37,713 nt of DNA from JBJEXX01 sp051886215 (GCA_051886215.1 JBJEXX010000078.1:1-37713), one strand, 5' to 3'; counted from the first letter of the stretch, positions 7,580 to 16,979 are shown. Notes: generated from the letters alone by a model not told the origin. Numbers and translations are program-made.

Positions 7580-8119
7580 CTAAATTTCTATTTCTTCTAA
7601 ATCTTTTTTAATTCCATAAAGATTTTCATTAATCCAATTTATTGTTTCAAAATTAAGTTCGTTTTCTTTTAAAATATGAACTTTATTCTTTTCAATATTA
7701 TTTAATCCAGTTTTCAAAAATGATTCATCTGGTTCCTCCCAATATGATGAATATTCCTCAATTAAATCTCCATAATCAAAACTAATAAAACCTTTTTGAG
7801 AAGCAATTTTGGTAGATTCAAAACCATAATTTTCTATTAAAGATTGATATATTTCTTTCCATGTTTCTTCTGGTAAAGTAATATCTACTTTTTTAACAAA
7901 ACCATAAGTATTAATAATGCCATTCTTGACATATTCTTCTACATATTTAGTAGCACATTCCTTATCAAAATCAATTCCATAATTTTCACAACATAGACCA
8001 TTGCATAAATCAGCTTTACAACAATTACCATTATAGTTCCATACATCTTTTAAATATTCTAAATTATCTTTATCAAAAATTGTTCCAACATTATAAAAAT
8101 AGCAAGTTTTTGTCATCAT
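7580..8119 (-). CDS. Cysteine-rich hypothetical protein
   Basis: A 179-residue protein with eight cysteines in the first 60 residues, seven of them within 24 residues (GNCCKADLCNGLCCENYG, then KEC), suggesting a metal-binding knuckle. The rest is acidic and mixed alpha/beta, ending DLEEIEI. AGGAG lies six bases before the ATG. The family is not recognised. It lies in the same small-gene operon as the methylase-like protein. Confidence 0.6.
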   Translation of the reverse strand: MMTKTCYFYNVGTIFDKDNLEYLKDVWNYNGNCCKADLCNGLCCENYGIDFDKECATKYVEEYVKNGIINTYGFVKKVDITLPEETWKEIYQSLIENYGFESTKIASQKGFISFDYGDLIEEYSSYWEEPDESFLKTGLNNIEKNKVHILKENELNFETINWINENLYGIKKDLEEIEI

Positions 8120-8128
8120 AAATTACTC

Positions 8129-8554
8129 CTAATATTCATAATCTAAATTATTATTTTTTAATTTTTCATAGATATTTTCATATAAATTATTAACTGTTTC
8201 CTCAAAGCCAAACCACGCTAGTAAATTTTTATTTGAATAATCAATTACTAATGGATCATCTTTGTCAAATTTATCTCCAAATAACTCTTCCATAGAAGAA
8301 CCTGTACCTTCTATTACATATGATAACATTTCATTTATTTCCTCTTTATACTCATCAAAAAATTTAATTGTATCATCATAATAAATAAGTTCACCTATCA
8401 TTCCAGATACACAACCATACTTTTGTAAATCTTCCATACTTCTTAATAAGTCATCTGTAGAATCATAATCAACACTTTCATCAATATAATAATCGATAAC
8501 ATGATTAGTAAGTTTATTATGTCCCTTTAAATTTTCTAAAAAATCCTTAATCAT
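8129..8554 (-). CDS. Hypothetical protein of the GCVSGMI..LIYY family
   Basis: A 141-residue protein. The block YGCVSGMIGELIYYDDTIKF followed by an E-I-N-E-M helix and LLAWFGFEE is like a family of short proteins found in prophages and conjugative elements (I believe DUF7222; name from memory). It is soluble and acidic. Its start lies within the end of the upstream HTH gene. The biological role is not established. Confidence 0.6.
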   Translation of the reverse strand: MIKDFLENLKGHNKLTNHVIDYYIDESVDYDSTDDLLRSMEDLQKYGCVSGMIGELIYYDDTIKFFDEYKEEINEMLSYVIEGTGSSMEELFGDKFDKDDPLVIDYSNKNLLAWFGFEETVNNLYENIYEKLKNNNLDYEY

Positions 8555-8786
8555 GTTTATTCACCTTATTCTTTTGTTCATCTAATAAATAAAAATAAAC
8601 TGATGAATCCAAAGCATCGCAAATATTGAGCATATCATAGAAATCAGGATTTAATAATTTACCATTTTCTATATCCTCTATTGTTTCTTTATCTACATGA
8701 GATAATCTTTGCAAACGTCTTCTTGACATTCCCCAAGATAATCTTTCTTTTTTTAACATTTTTCCGAAATTATCTATCCAAATCAT
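8547..8786 (-). CDS. Xre/Cro-type HTH protein
   Basis: A 79-residue protein made up of one helix-turn-helix domain: LKKERLSWGMSRRRLQRLSH, then VDKETIEDIENGK and a final helix pair (LNICDALDSSVYF). This fits the HTH_3 fold. GGGGGG lies a few bases before the ATG. It heads the small-gene operon directly downstream of a hairpin that follows the M23 peptidase gene. It is likely a regulator of element genes; its operator is not identified. Confidence 0.7.
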   Translation of the reverse strand: MIWIDNFGKMLKKERLSWGMSRRRLQRLSHVDKETIEDIENGKLLNPDFYDMLNICDALDSSVYFYLLDEQKNKVNKHD

Positions 8787-8820
8787 TTTCTATCCCCCCT
8801 TTTTTTAATAAAGTAAAAGA

Positions 8821-8839
8821 GAAACTAAAAATTAGTTTC
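8821..8839 (-). terminator. Stem-loop after the M23 peptidase gene
   Basis: An 8-bp perfect stem, GAAACTAA (8821-8828) with TTAGTTTC (8832-8839), loop of three, overlapping the M23 stop codon, followed on the minus strand by TCTTTTACTTTATT. This is a moderate U-tract, so it is probably partial. Only about 35 bases separate it from the next start, leaving no room for a promoter. Confidence 0.5.
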
Positions 8840-9836
8840 CCTCATACTCTGTAAAATCTACATAAGCCATAGCATCCAATAAATTACCTTCTGAATCTTT
8901 TAATCCCAAATGTAAATGACCTCCTGTCGATTGACCTGTAGTAGATGTTTTTCCTAATAAATCTCCTTTTTTTACTATAGAACCAACTTTAATACCATAA
9001 GGTGTACTTTGATATTTAATATGGTAATACATAGCTATAAAACCATTATCACAAGCAACATTTATATAATTTCCAGTTGAATTACCAGATTGAGAAAATG
9101 GTATATCTGCTATTTGTGTATTTACAATATTTAAAACTTTACCATCACAAATGCTATAAAAATCTGTTCCTATTGGTACACCAAAATCCCAACCAGAATG
9201 AAAATTAACTTTTTCTTGTGCAGATTCTGACAATCCTAAATCTACATTTCTATGTTCAAAAACAATTGATGTAACGCTAAAATCACTTTTTAATGGAAAA
9301 GAATAAGGTAATGGATAATATATTTCATCATAATCATTACTTGTTGTTATATCTATTCCATCAACTGTACATAGATCAATCACATCTATTGAAACACCGT
9401 TAGCGTTTGTTCCACTCTCAATTGTAAAAATTGGAATATCTGGATTACTTTTTAAATTATTACACATTGTTTTAATTGGTATCATTTGTTTTTCTTCAAT
9501 ATTTAAATTATCTAAATATGCTTTATCCCATACTTCATAACTTAATGTAGATGTATCAAGTACGTTATTTGTTCTTTGAAGATAAAATACCATTCTTTCT
9601 AATGATACATATCCTTTAGAAATTAAATACTTATTTAAAATAGTTCTATATCTTTCTGCATATAGTTGACTATTTATAACTGATGAATTGGCTCTCATTT
9701 GATTCACTTGTTCATTAACATAAGCTTCTCCTACCTTATAACCACATACAGCTATAACTATAATCAAAATAAGTGCAATTAAAAATCCTGCTACTAAAGT
9801 AATCAAAAATGCTTTTATCTTTAATAGTTTACCCAT
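8832..9836 (-). CDS. Membrane-anchored M23 (LytM) peptidoglycan hydrolase of the conjugation system
   Basis: A 334-residue protein. One transmembrane helix lies at residues about 8-30, a helical spacer follows, and a LytM endopeptidase domain covers about residues 195-330. The zinc motifs are present: HSGWDFG near residue 212 (H-x-x-x-D) and HLHLG near residue 307, plus YYHI as the intervening histidine. Such enzymes open the wall for the conjugation channel in Gram-positive systems (the role of VirB1/TrsG/Orf14-type proteins). The gene directly follows VirB4 with a one-base overlap. Confidence 0.8.
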   Translation of the reverse strand: MGKLLKIKAFLITLVAGFLIALILIIVIAVCGYKVGEAYVNEQVNQMRANSSVINSQLYAERYRTILNKYLISKGYVSLERMVFYLQRTNNVLDTSTLSYEVWDKAYLDNLNIEEKQMIPIKTMCNNLKSNPDIPIFTIESGTNANGVSIDVIDLCTVDGIDITTSNDYDEIYYPLPYSFPLKSDFSVTSIVFEHRNVDLGLSESAQEKVNFHSGWDFGVPIGTDFYSICDGKVLNIVNTQIADIPFSQSGNSTGNYINVACDNGFIAMYYHIKYQSTPYGIKVGSIVKKGDLLGKTSTTGQSTGGHLHLGLKDSEGNLLDAMAYVDFTEYEGN

Positions 9837-12313
9837 TACTCACCAATAGGAAATTCATCAGATTCACCCATATAATAAAGTTGAAGTGGTGTTGCAAAAA
9901 CATTAATTCTAAGTCTATTTTTATTTGTTATATTAACTAAGAATTGACCTTGACCACATTTACTTAAGAAACTTTTTTGTGTTTCTGTTAGTGGTGTATT
10001 GGTATATATTTTTTCAATAGCTTGTAAATCATTATCTTTTAACATTCCAGTTATTTGATATTGACAATTTCCAAATAAGCTAGAAGCATGTCTTAAAACT
10101 CCTGCCGAAGTCGTGAGGTCAGAAGGTTGTTGCGTAGCAACGACTATACCACTGTTATACTTTCTTAAACGTCTTGCCATCTGTCCAAAATATTTTAATA
10201 ATGTTGGATTATCCTCATCAATAAAATAATGAAATTCATCTACAACTATCAGCATATTTTGTTTTTTATTTTTTTTATCATTTTTCTTTTTATTATCAAC
10301 AATCTCATTACTTAAATATGTAAGTAAATTAATCATTTGAGTATTAATTAATCTTCTACTTGAATTAAATAGCAATTCTTGTAAATTAAAAACGACTAGA
10401 TTATTACTCAAATCTATAGTCGTTATACCATTATATAAATTACCATCTTGCCCTGTAACCATTCTTTTTAACAAAACTTCAATATTAACTAATATTCTTT
10501 CTAATTCTTTAGTTTTTGTTTCTCTTTGTTGTTCCAATAAATAAGCATACAAATCCGAAAAAATTGGATAATCTTTTGCTGTCATATTTTCAAATTCTTC
10601 TAAGGTAGTTTTTTTAGTTATGCCTCTTGAATTATAAAATTTTTCTACTATATCAAGAAGAACAACTAACTCTTTTTCTGATATATCTTCAAAAGCTGTA
10701 ATAAAGAAGTTTTCTAAAAATCCTAAATGTTTACCTAAAATAGATGTTTCATTATCATCATCTGTTGATACATATCTAATTTGAAGTGGATTTATCAAAC
10801 TCTTGCTAGATAAGTCAATATATTCTCCACCACATCTATTAGTCAGTTTTTCGAGTTCATTTTCTATATCAAACAAAAATAACTTTGTTCCTCTAGCAAA
10901 TTCATTAGTGATAAGCAATTTTAATAGAAAACTTTTACCACTTCCTGTTGTTCCTATTACACTCATATTATGTCCAGTTCGATTTTTAGTTAAAGTAAAT
11001 TGATCAAAGAATGTTGGAAGACCATAATTACTATCTTCTCCCATAAGCCAACCAGTAGAATCATTATGGTAATTTTCTGTAAAGAAAAATGCTGATGCTA
11101 AAGTAGATGTTGGTAAATACATAGCATAATCAGGAAAGCCTTTATCTGTTAGTTCAAAACCTTGCCAAGCTGACATTTGTCTTAAATTAGGCACATCAAC
11201 TTTTATTTGATACAATTCAGCATTAGTTTTTATTTCTTTTAAAATTTCTTCTCTTTCTTTTTTATTACCACTTATAGCTAAAACAATAGAAACTTCCTTT
11301 ATTTTTTCATCGTTTGACGATATTTGTTCTATCAATAATTTATAGTTATTCATAAGTGATTGCATTTCTGTAACATCGCTCAAATTTTTGCTAGAGTTAT
11401 AATCTGCTAAGACAGCTTTAAAACTACTATTTAAAATGCTTAATAATTTTGATTGTTCTATTGTATCTTTAATCGTTAAACTAGCTTTTACATTTGGTAA
11501 ATTTATTATTCTATCTAAAAATCCATGTTCAATAAATAATGGATAATTTTTAATACTAACCATTTGAATTTCTTGATTATCCACTTTTAAATATGAAGGC
11601 ATTTCAGAAATTTTAAGTGGCGATAATAAATCCATAAAATCATAATACATTATTTGATCCAAATTAGCATTAGAATAATATAAATTTGCAAATACTTTTA
11701 TTAACCACTTTTTATTATCTACCAGTTCTATATCTAATTTAGGAACAATTGAATCACAAGTTCTTTCAAAATCTTCTTTTGCTTTTTCTAGTGATTCCTT
11801 ATTTTTACAAATTATTGCAAAATAATAAGAAGAAGCTGATGTCATATTTTCTTCCTCTATCATTTCAATAAAATTACGATTATTTATAAGCAAATTAGTT
11901 CTGGTACTATTATCCGAATTTTCTTTAATTAACTTATCATAGTTTACTTTATTGATATTTAAATTAATCTTTTCATCAAATTTATATGCTTTAATTACAA
12001 ATGGTAATCTGTAAAGTTTTGATAAAGTATGAAAAAATAACTTTTGCTCATTATCATTTGTTAAAGATAAATCAATTGGACTAACTTTATAAAATAAAGC
12101 TACTTGATCTGATTTTAATTTAATAAGACCATTATCTGTTATTTCTTTAACATTACTAAAAATTTGAGCATTTTGAATTTTCTTCTTTAACATACTTTTA
12201 TTAAGATAAATATCTTTTCTTTTTGTTTTAGCTTTCAAAACATTTTTTTCTTCTTTTTTCTTTCTTTTTTCTTCTTTTCTTTTTTTCCTTTCTTCTTTTG
12301 TTTTAAAAATCAA
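9836..12313 (-). CDS. virB4: VirB4-type conjugation ATPase (TrsE/PrgJ family)
   Basis: An 825-residue ATPase that powers channel assembly and transfer. After a very basic N-terminus (K/R/E repeats, residues 7-32) there is the CagE/TrbE domain. Walker A is GTTGSGKS near residue 452, Walker B is LIVVDEFHYF near residue 686, and the VATQQPSDL sensor segment follows. The length is normal for the family. The start is TTG with GGGGG seven bases upstream. It lies downstream of PrgI-like and VirB6-like genes in the usual Gram-positive order. Confidence 0.92.
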   Translation of the reverse strand: MIFKTKEERKKRKEEKRKKKEEKNVLKAKTKRKDIYLNKSMLKKKIQNAQIFSNVKEITDNGLIKLKSDQVALFYKVSPIDLSLTNDNEQKLFFHTLSKLYRLPFVIKAYKFDEKINLNINKVNYDKLIKENSDNSTRTNLLINNRNFIEMIEEENMTSASSYYFAIICKNKESLEKAKEDFERTCDSIVPKLDIELVDNKKWLIKVFANLYYSNANLDQIMYYDFMDLLSPLKISEMPSYLKVDNQEIQMVSIKNYPLFIEHGFLDRIINLPNVKASLTIKDTIEQSKLLSILNSSFKAVLADYNSSKNLSDVTEMQSLMNNYKLLIEQISSNDEKIKEVSIVLAISGNKKEREEILKEIKTNAELYQIKVDVPNLRQMSAWQGFELTDKGFPDYAMYLPTSTLASAFFFTENYHNDSTGWLMGEDSNYGLPTFFDQFTLTKNRTGHNMSVIGTTGSGKSFLLKLLITNEFARGTKLFLFDIENELEKLTNRCGGEYIDLSSKSLINPLQIRYVSTDDDNETSILGKHLGFLENFFITAFEDISEKELVVLLDIVEKFYNSRGITKKTTLEEFENMTAKDYPIFSDLYAYLLEQQRETKTKELERILVNIEVLLKRMVTGQDGNLYNGITTIDLSNNLVVFNLQELLFNSSRRLINTQMINLLTYLSNEIVDNKKKNDKKNKKQNMLIVVDEFHYFIDEDNPTLLKYFGQMARRLRKYNSGIVVATQQPSDLTTSAGVLRHASSLFGNCQYQITGMLKDNDLQAIEKIYTNTPLTETQKSFLSKCGQGQFLVNITNKNRLRINVFATPLQLYYMGESDEFPIGE

Positions 12314-12327
12314 AAATATACCCCCTT

Positions 12328-12591
12328 TTATTTATAATAGTAATAATTTTTATTTTTAAATAAATATTTCACAAATAAAATAAATAACTTATACATTCTA
12401 TTACATTTTGAAAAATCCATAGGAACTAATGACAATATACCTAAAGATATAACAACAATAGATAAAGTATATATTTTAAGTAAAAATAGAATTGTAAAAA
12501 TTAATATAAATATTCCACCTATAATCAAGTCTTCAAATTCTAAATTAAATAATCCTAAGTTTCTTTTAATACTCTTTAAAGTAATATACAT
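12328..12591 (-). CDS. PrgI/TrsD-like small membrane protein of the mating channel (VirB3-like)
   Basis: An 87-residue protein with two adjacent hydrophobic helices (about residues 22-40 and 42-58), short charged ends and a basic tyrosine-rich C-terminus (KNKNYYYYK). Size, topology and position immediately upstream of VirB4 match PrgI/VirB3-type subunits. Sequence identity to a named family is not certain. Confidence 0.7.
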   Translation of the reverse strand: MYITLKSIKRNLGLFNLEFEDLIIGGIFILIFTILFLLKIYTLSIVVISLGILSLVPMDFSKCNRMYKLFILFVKYLFKNKNYYYYK

Positions 12592-12608
12592 ATTATCTTG
12601 TCCTTTCT

Positions 12609-14273
12609 TTAAATTCTATCTGATTCATTTCCATAATCACTAATTTTAGGTCGTGAATGATACCTATTGCTATGTGGATTTCCTATATTTCTGATACCAT
12701 TAAATGCTCCACCAAAACCTTCTTTAATATTATTAATTCCTTGTTGAGCAAGAGAAACTCCTCCTCTAACATAATCAACATTATATTTATCGTTTGAAAA
12801 ATCCCATTTACTAGCAGCATCCTTTATATTTCCTTCACCTCGAGATTCTAGCATTCTTCCATAAGCTCGAGCTATTGGATTACTACTTTGTTGTAAATCA
12901 GATCCTTTCATCATTTGACCTAAACCTTTACCAACTTTATCATTCATTCTCTTAGAAATTCCTGAATTCATTTTTGGATTAACACTAGCAATTCCATGAT
13001 ACATTCCTTTAGCGGTTTGAACTCCACCTTTTGCAAGTTGACCTAATCCTTTTCCAGCTTTAACAGAACCTTTAGCAATTCCAGCGGTTGCTCCAACTGC
13101 ACCAATTCCAACTCCAGCAGCAGTAGCAATTCCACCACCTAGTCCACGCATAGCTAACATCATATCACGACCACTATTAGCTGAAACATTTTCACCAATA
13201 AATCTATTTAAAGAAGTACAACCAGTCATTAGCATCATAGCACAACCTAAATACAAAACTGATTGAGCTACAACTTTAGTAAAATAATTTAATTTGTTAA
13301 TATCAGCACTATTTTGAATTGCATTAAACATTATTGAAGTAAGTCCAATAAGTAACATTATTGCCGCTGCCTGTAATATTAAAGAAGCTAATTGTTGATA
13401 TAATGCCGATCTTTGTTCTTTTCTTCCTATGCTAGTTGCTATAACAAGCGGAGATATAACCATTAAAAAGGCGAGTTCTAATTGCCTTCTACCGAGCATT
13501 AAAACTGAAAAACCAACAGCAAACAAAAACACAGCTCCAATTACTATTCCAAATAAGAAATTATAATTAAAAGCATAATCTTCACTATCATTCCAAATTC
13601 CCGGTTTATAAATACCACATCTAAAAGAAAATGCCCCACTATCCGAGACATCACTTGCAGTAATTGTGTCATTCCTTATTAACTTTTCAAAATCACTCAT
13701 TGTTGTAGCAGAATTTGTATTAGAGTATCCACTCAATTTTTCTTTTAATCCTTTTACATTTTTAGCATCAACAGAATCTCCACCAGCAACTTTATAGCAT
13801 GCTTCATTAATAGATAAATAAGATGTTTTCATCTTATCTCCTATTGTAGAATTATTCGCATTAAAATTATTATAAATAGCATTTGATAAATTTATTCCTA
13901 AATTAATAGTTGTATTAAATATCAAATATACTGAGAATATTAAGAATCCACATTTTACAATTTCTTTTACAAGTTCAAATAATGGTTGTTCATTATTATC
14001 TGCATCTAATATTCTAAAAGTTAATTTCCAAACCGCAAATAAAAATAAAAGTGCAAATGCTAATATAAAAAAAGCATTAAATATTTTAGTAAATGGAGAA
14101 TTATCAACATTTTCCAACATTTGTATAAAATTTAAACTATTTATACTATGGGCTACATCATATAAAACATCTATTGTTTTAAATATAATGTTAACAATTC
14201 CCATTCCTAAACCTCTTAATATATCAAGTACACTATATTTAATATCACTAGCAATACTTAACGTATAAATCAT
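12609..14273 (-). CDS. VirB6/TrbL-like polytopic channel protein
   Basis: A 554-residue membrane protein. Helices are seen near residues 58-80, 95-115, 235-260, 265-285, 290-315 and 330-350, followed by a glycine/alanine-rich stretch (residues about 365-410, G-G-G-I-A-T-A-A-G-V-G-I-G) and a soluble basic C-terminal tail. This is the layout of TrsL/VirB6-type inner channel components of Gram-positive type IV secretion. AGGAG lies five bases before the ATG. The tail is likely cytosolic and may contact VirB4 or DNA. Confidence 0.8.
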   Translation of the reverse strand: MIYTLSIASDIKYSVLDILRGLGMGIVNIIFKTIDVLYDVAHSINSLNFIQMLENVDNSPFTKIFNAFFILAFALLFLFAVWKLTFRILDADNNEQPLFELVKEIVKCGFLIFSVYLIFNTTINLGINLSNAIYNNFNANNSTIGDKMKTSYLSINEACYKVAGGDSVDAKNVKGLKEKLSGYSNTNSATTMSDFEKLIRNDTITASDVSDSGAFSFRCGIYKPGIWNDSEDYAFNYNFLFGIVIGAVFLFAVGFSVLMLGRRQLELAFLMVISPLVIATSIGRKEQRSALYQQLASLILQAAAIMLLIGLTSIMFNAIQNSADINKLNYFTKVVAQSVLYLGCAMMLMTGCTSLNRFIGENVSANSGRDMMLAMRGLGGGIATAAGVGIGAVGATAGIAKGSVKAGKGLGQLAKGGVQTAKGMYHGIASVNPKMNSGISKRMNDKVGKGLGQMMKGSDLQQSSNPIARAYGRMLESRGEGNIKDAASKWDFSNDKYNVDYVRGGVSLAQQGINNIKEGFGGAFNGIRNIGNPHSNRYHSRPKISDYGNESDRI

Positions 14274-14281
14274 AATAACTC

Positions 14282-14641
14282 CTATTTCAATGTATCAATT
14301 ACAAAGTTAATGATACTAGGAATTAAAATAAGAAGAGCTACACCACCTAAAGTATAAAGAATAGTTTTTTTCCTTCTTTGCTTAGTTTCATCATCTCCAA
14401 TAATAAATTGAATAACAAAAACTACTAGAGCAATAAAAGAAACTACAATACCGAATACTTGAATTTTAGTTGCTAGGCTTTTAATTATTGTCCCTAACGA
14501 ATCTATTGTGATATTTCCTCCTTCAATTTTATCAACTGCGTAAACAGATTGAATATTACCTATAATACTAAGTGCAAAAGTAAATATACCAATCATAGTT
14601 AAATTTATTTTATCTGTTACTTTTTTTAGTTTTTCCTTCAA
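14282..14641 (-). CDS. VirB2/TrbC-like pilin-type membrane protein
   Basis: A 119-residue protein. Residues 14-36 form a signal-like helix ending in VYAVDK, with two further helices at about 60-83 and 95-115 separated by a charged loop (GDDETKQRRKK). This is the VirB2/TrbC arrangement and it lies directly upstream of the VirB6-like gene. The start is TTG with GGGGG and an eight-base spacer. No proof that it forms a pilus; in Gram-positives these proteins are probably channel subunits. Confidence 0.7.
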   Translation of the reverse strand: MKEKLKKVTDKINLTMIGIFTFALSIIGNIQSVYAVDKIEGGNITIDSLGTIIKSLATKIQVFGIVVSFIALVVFVIQFIIGDDETKQRRKKTILYTLGGVALLILIPSIINFVIDTLK

Positions 14642-14669
14642 TATAATTCCCCCTTTTTTCTAATAATCA

Positions 14670-15257
14670 TCATTTGATTATTTCTTTATCTTTTAACTCT
14701 TCATAATAATCCAAAATTAATTTTAAATTATCTTTTAATAATTTATTAGTTTCTTTTTCGTATTTATCTTTTAAATCTTCAATTAATCCTTTATTGTTTT
14801 TATCAAATGTATAAACACCATCATAAAGATTACATCCAGTATTATGATCTACTATAAAATAACAAATTCCATCTTGTTCATCATCTTTAAGTTCTCTATC
14901 TTCTTGATCTTGTTCTTTAGTAAGTCTATCTAAAGTTTCTAAAGAATATTTTGTAGATGGTATATTTACATCACTTGTTTTTAAAACAACAGCAACTATA
15001 TCTAAATCCACATCATATACCTCCCTATCAAATTTAAATTTAATCTTCTTAGCTTCTTCTTCACTAAGATTTATATAATCTTTTTTTGTCATGTTAGAAT
15101 CAATAGATGAGAAAACAGATGTCTTATCAACATCTGTTTTCATATAAACATCTAGTTTTCCATTTTTGTTATTACCATAAAATTTAAATTCTAAATTATA
15201 CATGTTAAATAAACTTAATAATTCTTCTAAACTATATATTTTATTTATATCAACCAT
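14670..15257 (-). CDS. Hypothetical 195-residue protein between SSB and the channel genes
   Basis: A soluble acidic protein without membrane segments. It has a beta-rich N-terminal half (EFKFYGNNKNG, KLDVYMKTDV), an acidic middle (QDQEDRELKDDEQDG), a strand pair (ICYFIVDHNTG) and a helical end. It starts one base after the SSB stop. No family is recognised. Lack of a membrane helix argues against a VirB8-type role. Confidence 0.6.
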   Translation of the reverse strand: MVDINKIYSLEELLSLFNMYNLEFKFYGNNKNGKLDVYMKTDVDKTSVFSSIDSNMTKKDYINLSEEEAKKIKFKFDREVYDVDLDIVAVVLKTSDVNIPSTKYSLETLDRLTKEQDQEDRELKDDEQDGICYFIVDHNTGCNLYDGVYTFDKNNKGLIEDLKDKYEKETNKLLKDNLKLILDYYEELKDKEIIK

Positions 15258-15258
15258 A

Positions 15259-15636
15259 TTATTTAATCATCTCAGTTTCATTAGTATTTACAACTTCAGA
15301 ATCTTTGTTTTTAGCATTAGCAATGTGTCTATATTCATCAACTACAGGTTCAAAAGTATGGATGGTTTTTCCTTCTTCCAATTCAATTGTTTTATCTCTA
15401 AAAGAACCTTCTAAATGTACAATTGCACCACTTTTACTAAATTCACAAATTCTTTCTGCATTTTTATTCCATAAAGCATAATTAAAGAAATCAGTAATCT
15501 TATTTCCATCTTTATCTTTATAGTCTCTATCTACTGCTAAAGTAATATTAGCTACTTTATTTCCATTCTCTAATTCTTTTAATTCTGGATCTCTAACTAA
15601 TCTACCCATAACGCAAAATTTATTAATACTACTCAT
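15259..15636 (-). CDS. ssb: Single-stranded DNA-binding protein
   Basis: A 125-residue OB-fold protein. The N-terminus (INKFCVMGRLVRDPELK) and the segment FFNYALWNKNAERICEF followed by VHLEGSF are hallmark SSB positions. It would coat the transferred strand. The C-terminus (NTNETEMIK) lacks the acidic D-D-x-I-P-F tip that recruits host repair and replication proteins, so it may act alone. GGGGG lies eight bases upstream of the ATG. The 78-base gap upstream holds no clear terminator. Confidence 0.9.
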   Translation of the reverse strand: MSSINKFCVMGRLVRDPELKELENGNKVANITLAVDRDYKDKDGNKITDFFNYALWNKNAERICEFSKSGAIVHLEGSFRDKTIELEEGKTIHTFEPVVDEYRHIANAKNKDSEVVNTNETEMIK

Positions 15637-15713
15637 ATTTCATTCCCCCTTCTTTATTTATAGTAATAACAATCTATATAAAAGCCAAAACCCCTTTTTG
15701 TCTTTCCTTTATT

Positions 15714-16979
15714 TTATTTATAATACGCTGTTGCATATCCATTATCACAATGAATTTCAGCATAACTCCACCAAACATATCTATTCATAGAGGTACCAAG
15801 TCTAGATATTACTTGTGAATATTTTAATGATGAATCCGTATTCATTGTCCATAATGCTGTTCCATTTATTGATGTACTTTCATAAGGCCCAACTACACCT
15901 GTAAAATCATTTTTAGCTGCCTTTACTACCTGCGTCATTATTGCATAACCATTTTGAGCTTTTGGATGACCTGCCCAAACATAACAATTTGCTTCGTGGT
16001 AGTATCCATCAATTCTAATATTATTACTTGGCATAGATGAAGGTAAATTTGACCATCCATCCCAAACTTCCCATGGATTTAATGAATATGTATGATTTGG
16101 AAGTGAATCACCATAACCAACTGAACTAGTCGTATATAAATTACCATTTACATAATAACTTGCTGTATAATAATTTTTATACCAAGTTGGCGTTATATTG
16201 GCACCATCAACACCAACTGTTATAGTTGTATCATAATTAGTATTCATTCCATCATGTGCATTTGTTTTTACTCTTATAGAGCTTCCATAAGAAACATTTT
16301 GACACCAATCAATAACATTATCTGCAACTTGAACACCATTTACCCAAACATCGAATGTATATCCATCTAATCCTGAATAATATGTTGTTCCATCAATAAC
16401 TGGATTTATATCTACTAAATAACTATTGACACTCCAATTAGCACTATAATTTAAATTTTCAGTTGTTCCTTTTGGAATTGTTACATTTATTTGTGGCGTG
16501 TTTCCATTACTACCTGACCAGCCAATAAAACTATTACCAGTTTTTGTTGGTGTTGGTAACGTAAATGTATCTTCAACAGTATAATTAGTTTTCTGATTAC
16601 TTATGGATCCACCATTTAAATTGTAAGTAATACTATAATTTACTATTCCCCAATTTGCATATATTTCTTTATTATCAATATCTAATACGTTATCAATATT
16701 AATTGAATAATCTATATTTCCGTTTAAAGAATTACTATACCCAAGAAAGTTGTATCCTTTCTTTGTTGGTGTTGGTAATGTCGTTTTTCCATCTACTATT
16801 GAAACATTAGAACTCTCATAAACACCACCGGAAGCATTTAATATAAATGTATATTTTTTTGTATTAAATGTACTTAAGTTACTGGTGCTTGTTGTATAGA
16901 AAGCAAGTGTAGCATTTAAAGTACAAAAAATTGCTAAGATAAAAATAAATATTTTACTAAACTTATTCAATTTTTTCAT
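15714..16979 (-). CDS. SipW-type secreted surface protein with InlB/Listeria-Bacteroides-type repeats
   Basis: A 421-residue exported protein. Its signal region ends LAFYTTSTSN, the same A-[FY]-[FY]-T-T-S-T pattern as in the TasA/BsaA-like neighbour, so the adjacent SipW-type peptidase probably cleaves it. Two repeats of the InlB B-repeat type follow (YTFILNASGG ... PTKKGYNFLGY and YSITYNLNGGS ... PTKTGNSFIGW), then a less regular aromatic-rich C-terminal half. There is no sorting signal, so it is either released or held in a matrix. The ATG at 16979 was preferred (AAGGTG six bases upstream); it overlaps the peptidase gene end. Confidence 0.75.
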   Translation of the reverse strand: MKKLNKFSKIFIFILAIFCTLNATLAFYTTSTSNLSTFNTKKYTFILNASGGVYESSNVSIVDGKTTLPTPTKKGYNFLGYSNSLNGNIDYSINIDNVLDIDNKEIYANWGIVNYSITYNLNGGSISNQKTNYTVEDTFTLPTPTKTGNSFIGWSGSNGNTPQINVTIPKGTTENLNYSANWSVNSYLVDINPVIDGTTYYSGLDGYTFDVWVNGVQVADNVIDWCQNVSYGSSIRVKTNAHDGMNTNYDTTITVGVDGANITPTWYKNYYTASYYVNGNLYTTSSVGYGDSLPNHTYSLNPWEVWDGWSNLPSSMPSNNIRIDGYYHEANCYVWAGHPKAQNGYAIMTQVVKAAKNDFTGVVGPYESTSINGTALWTMNTDSSLKYSQVISRLGTSMNRYVWWSYAEIHCDNGYATAYYK

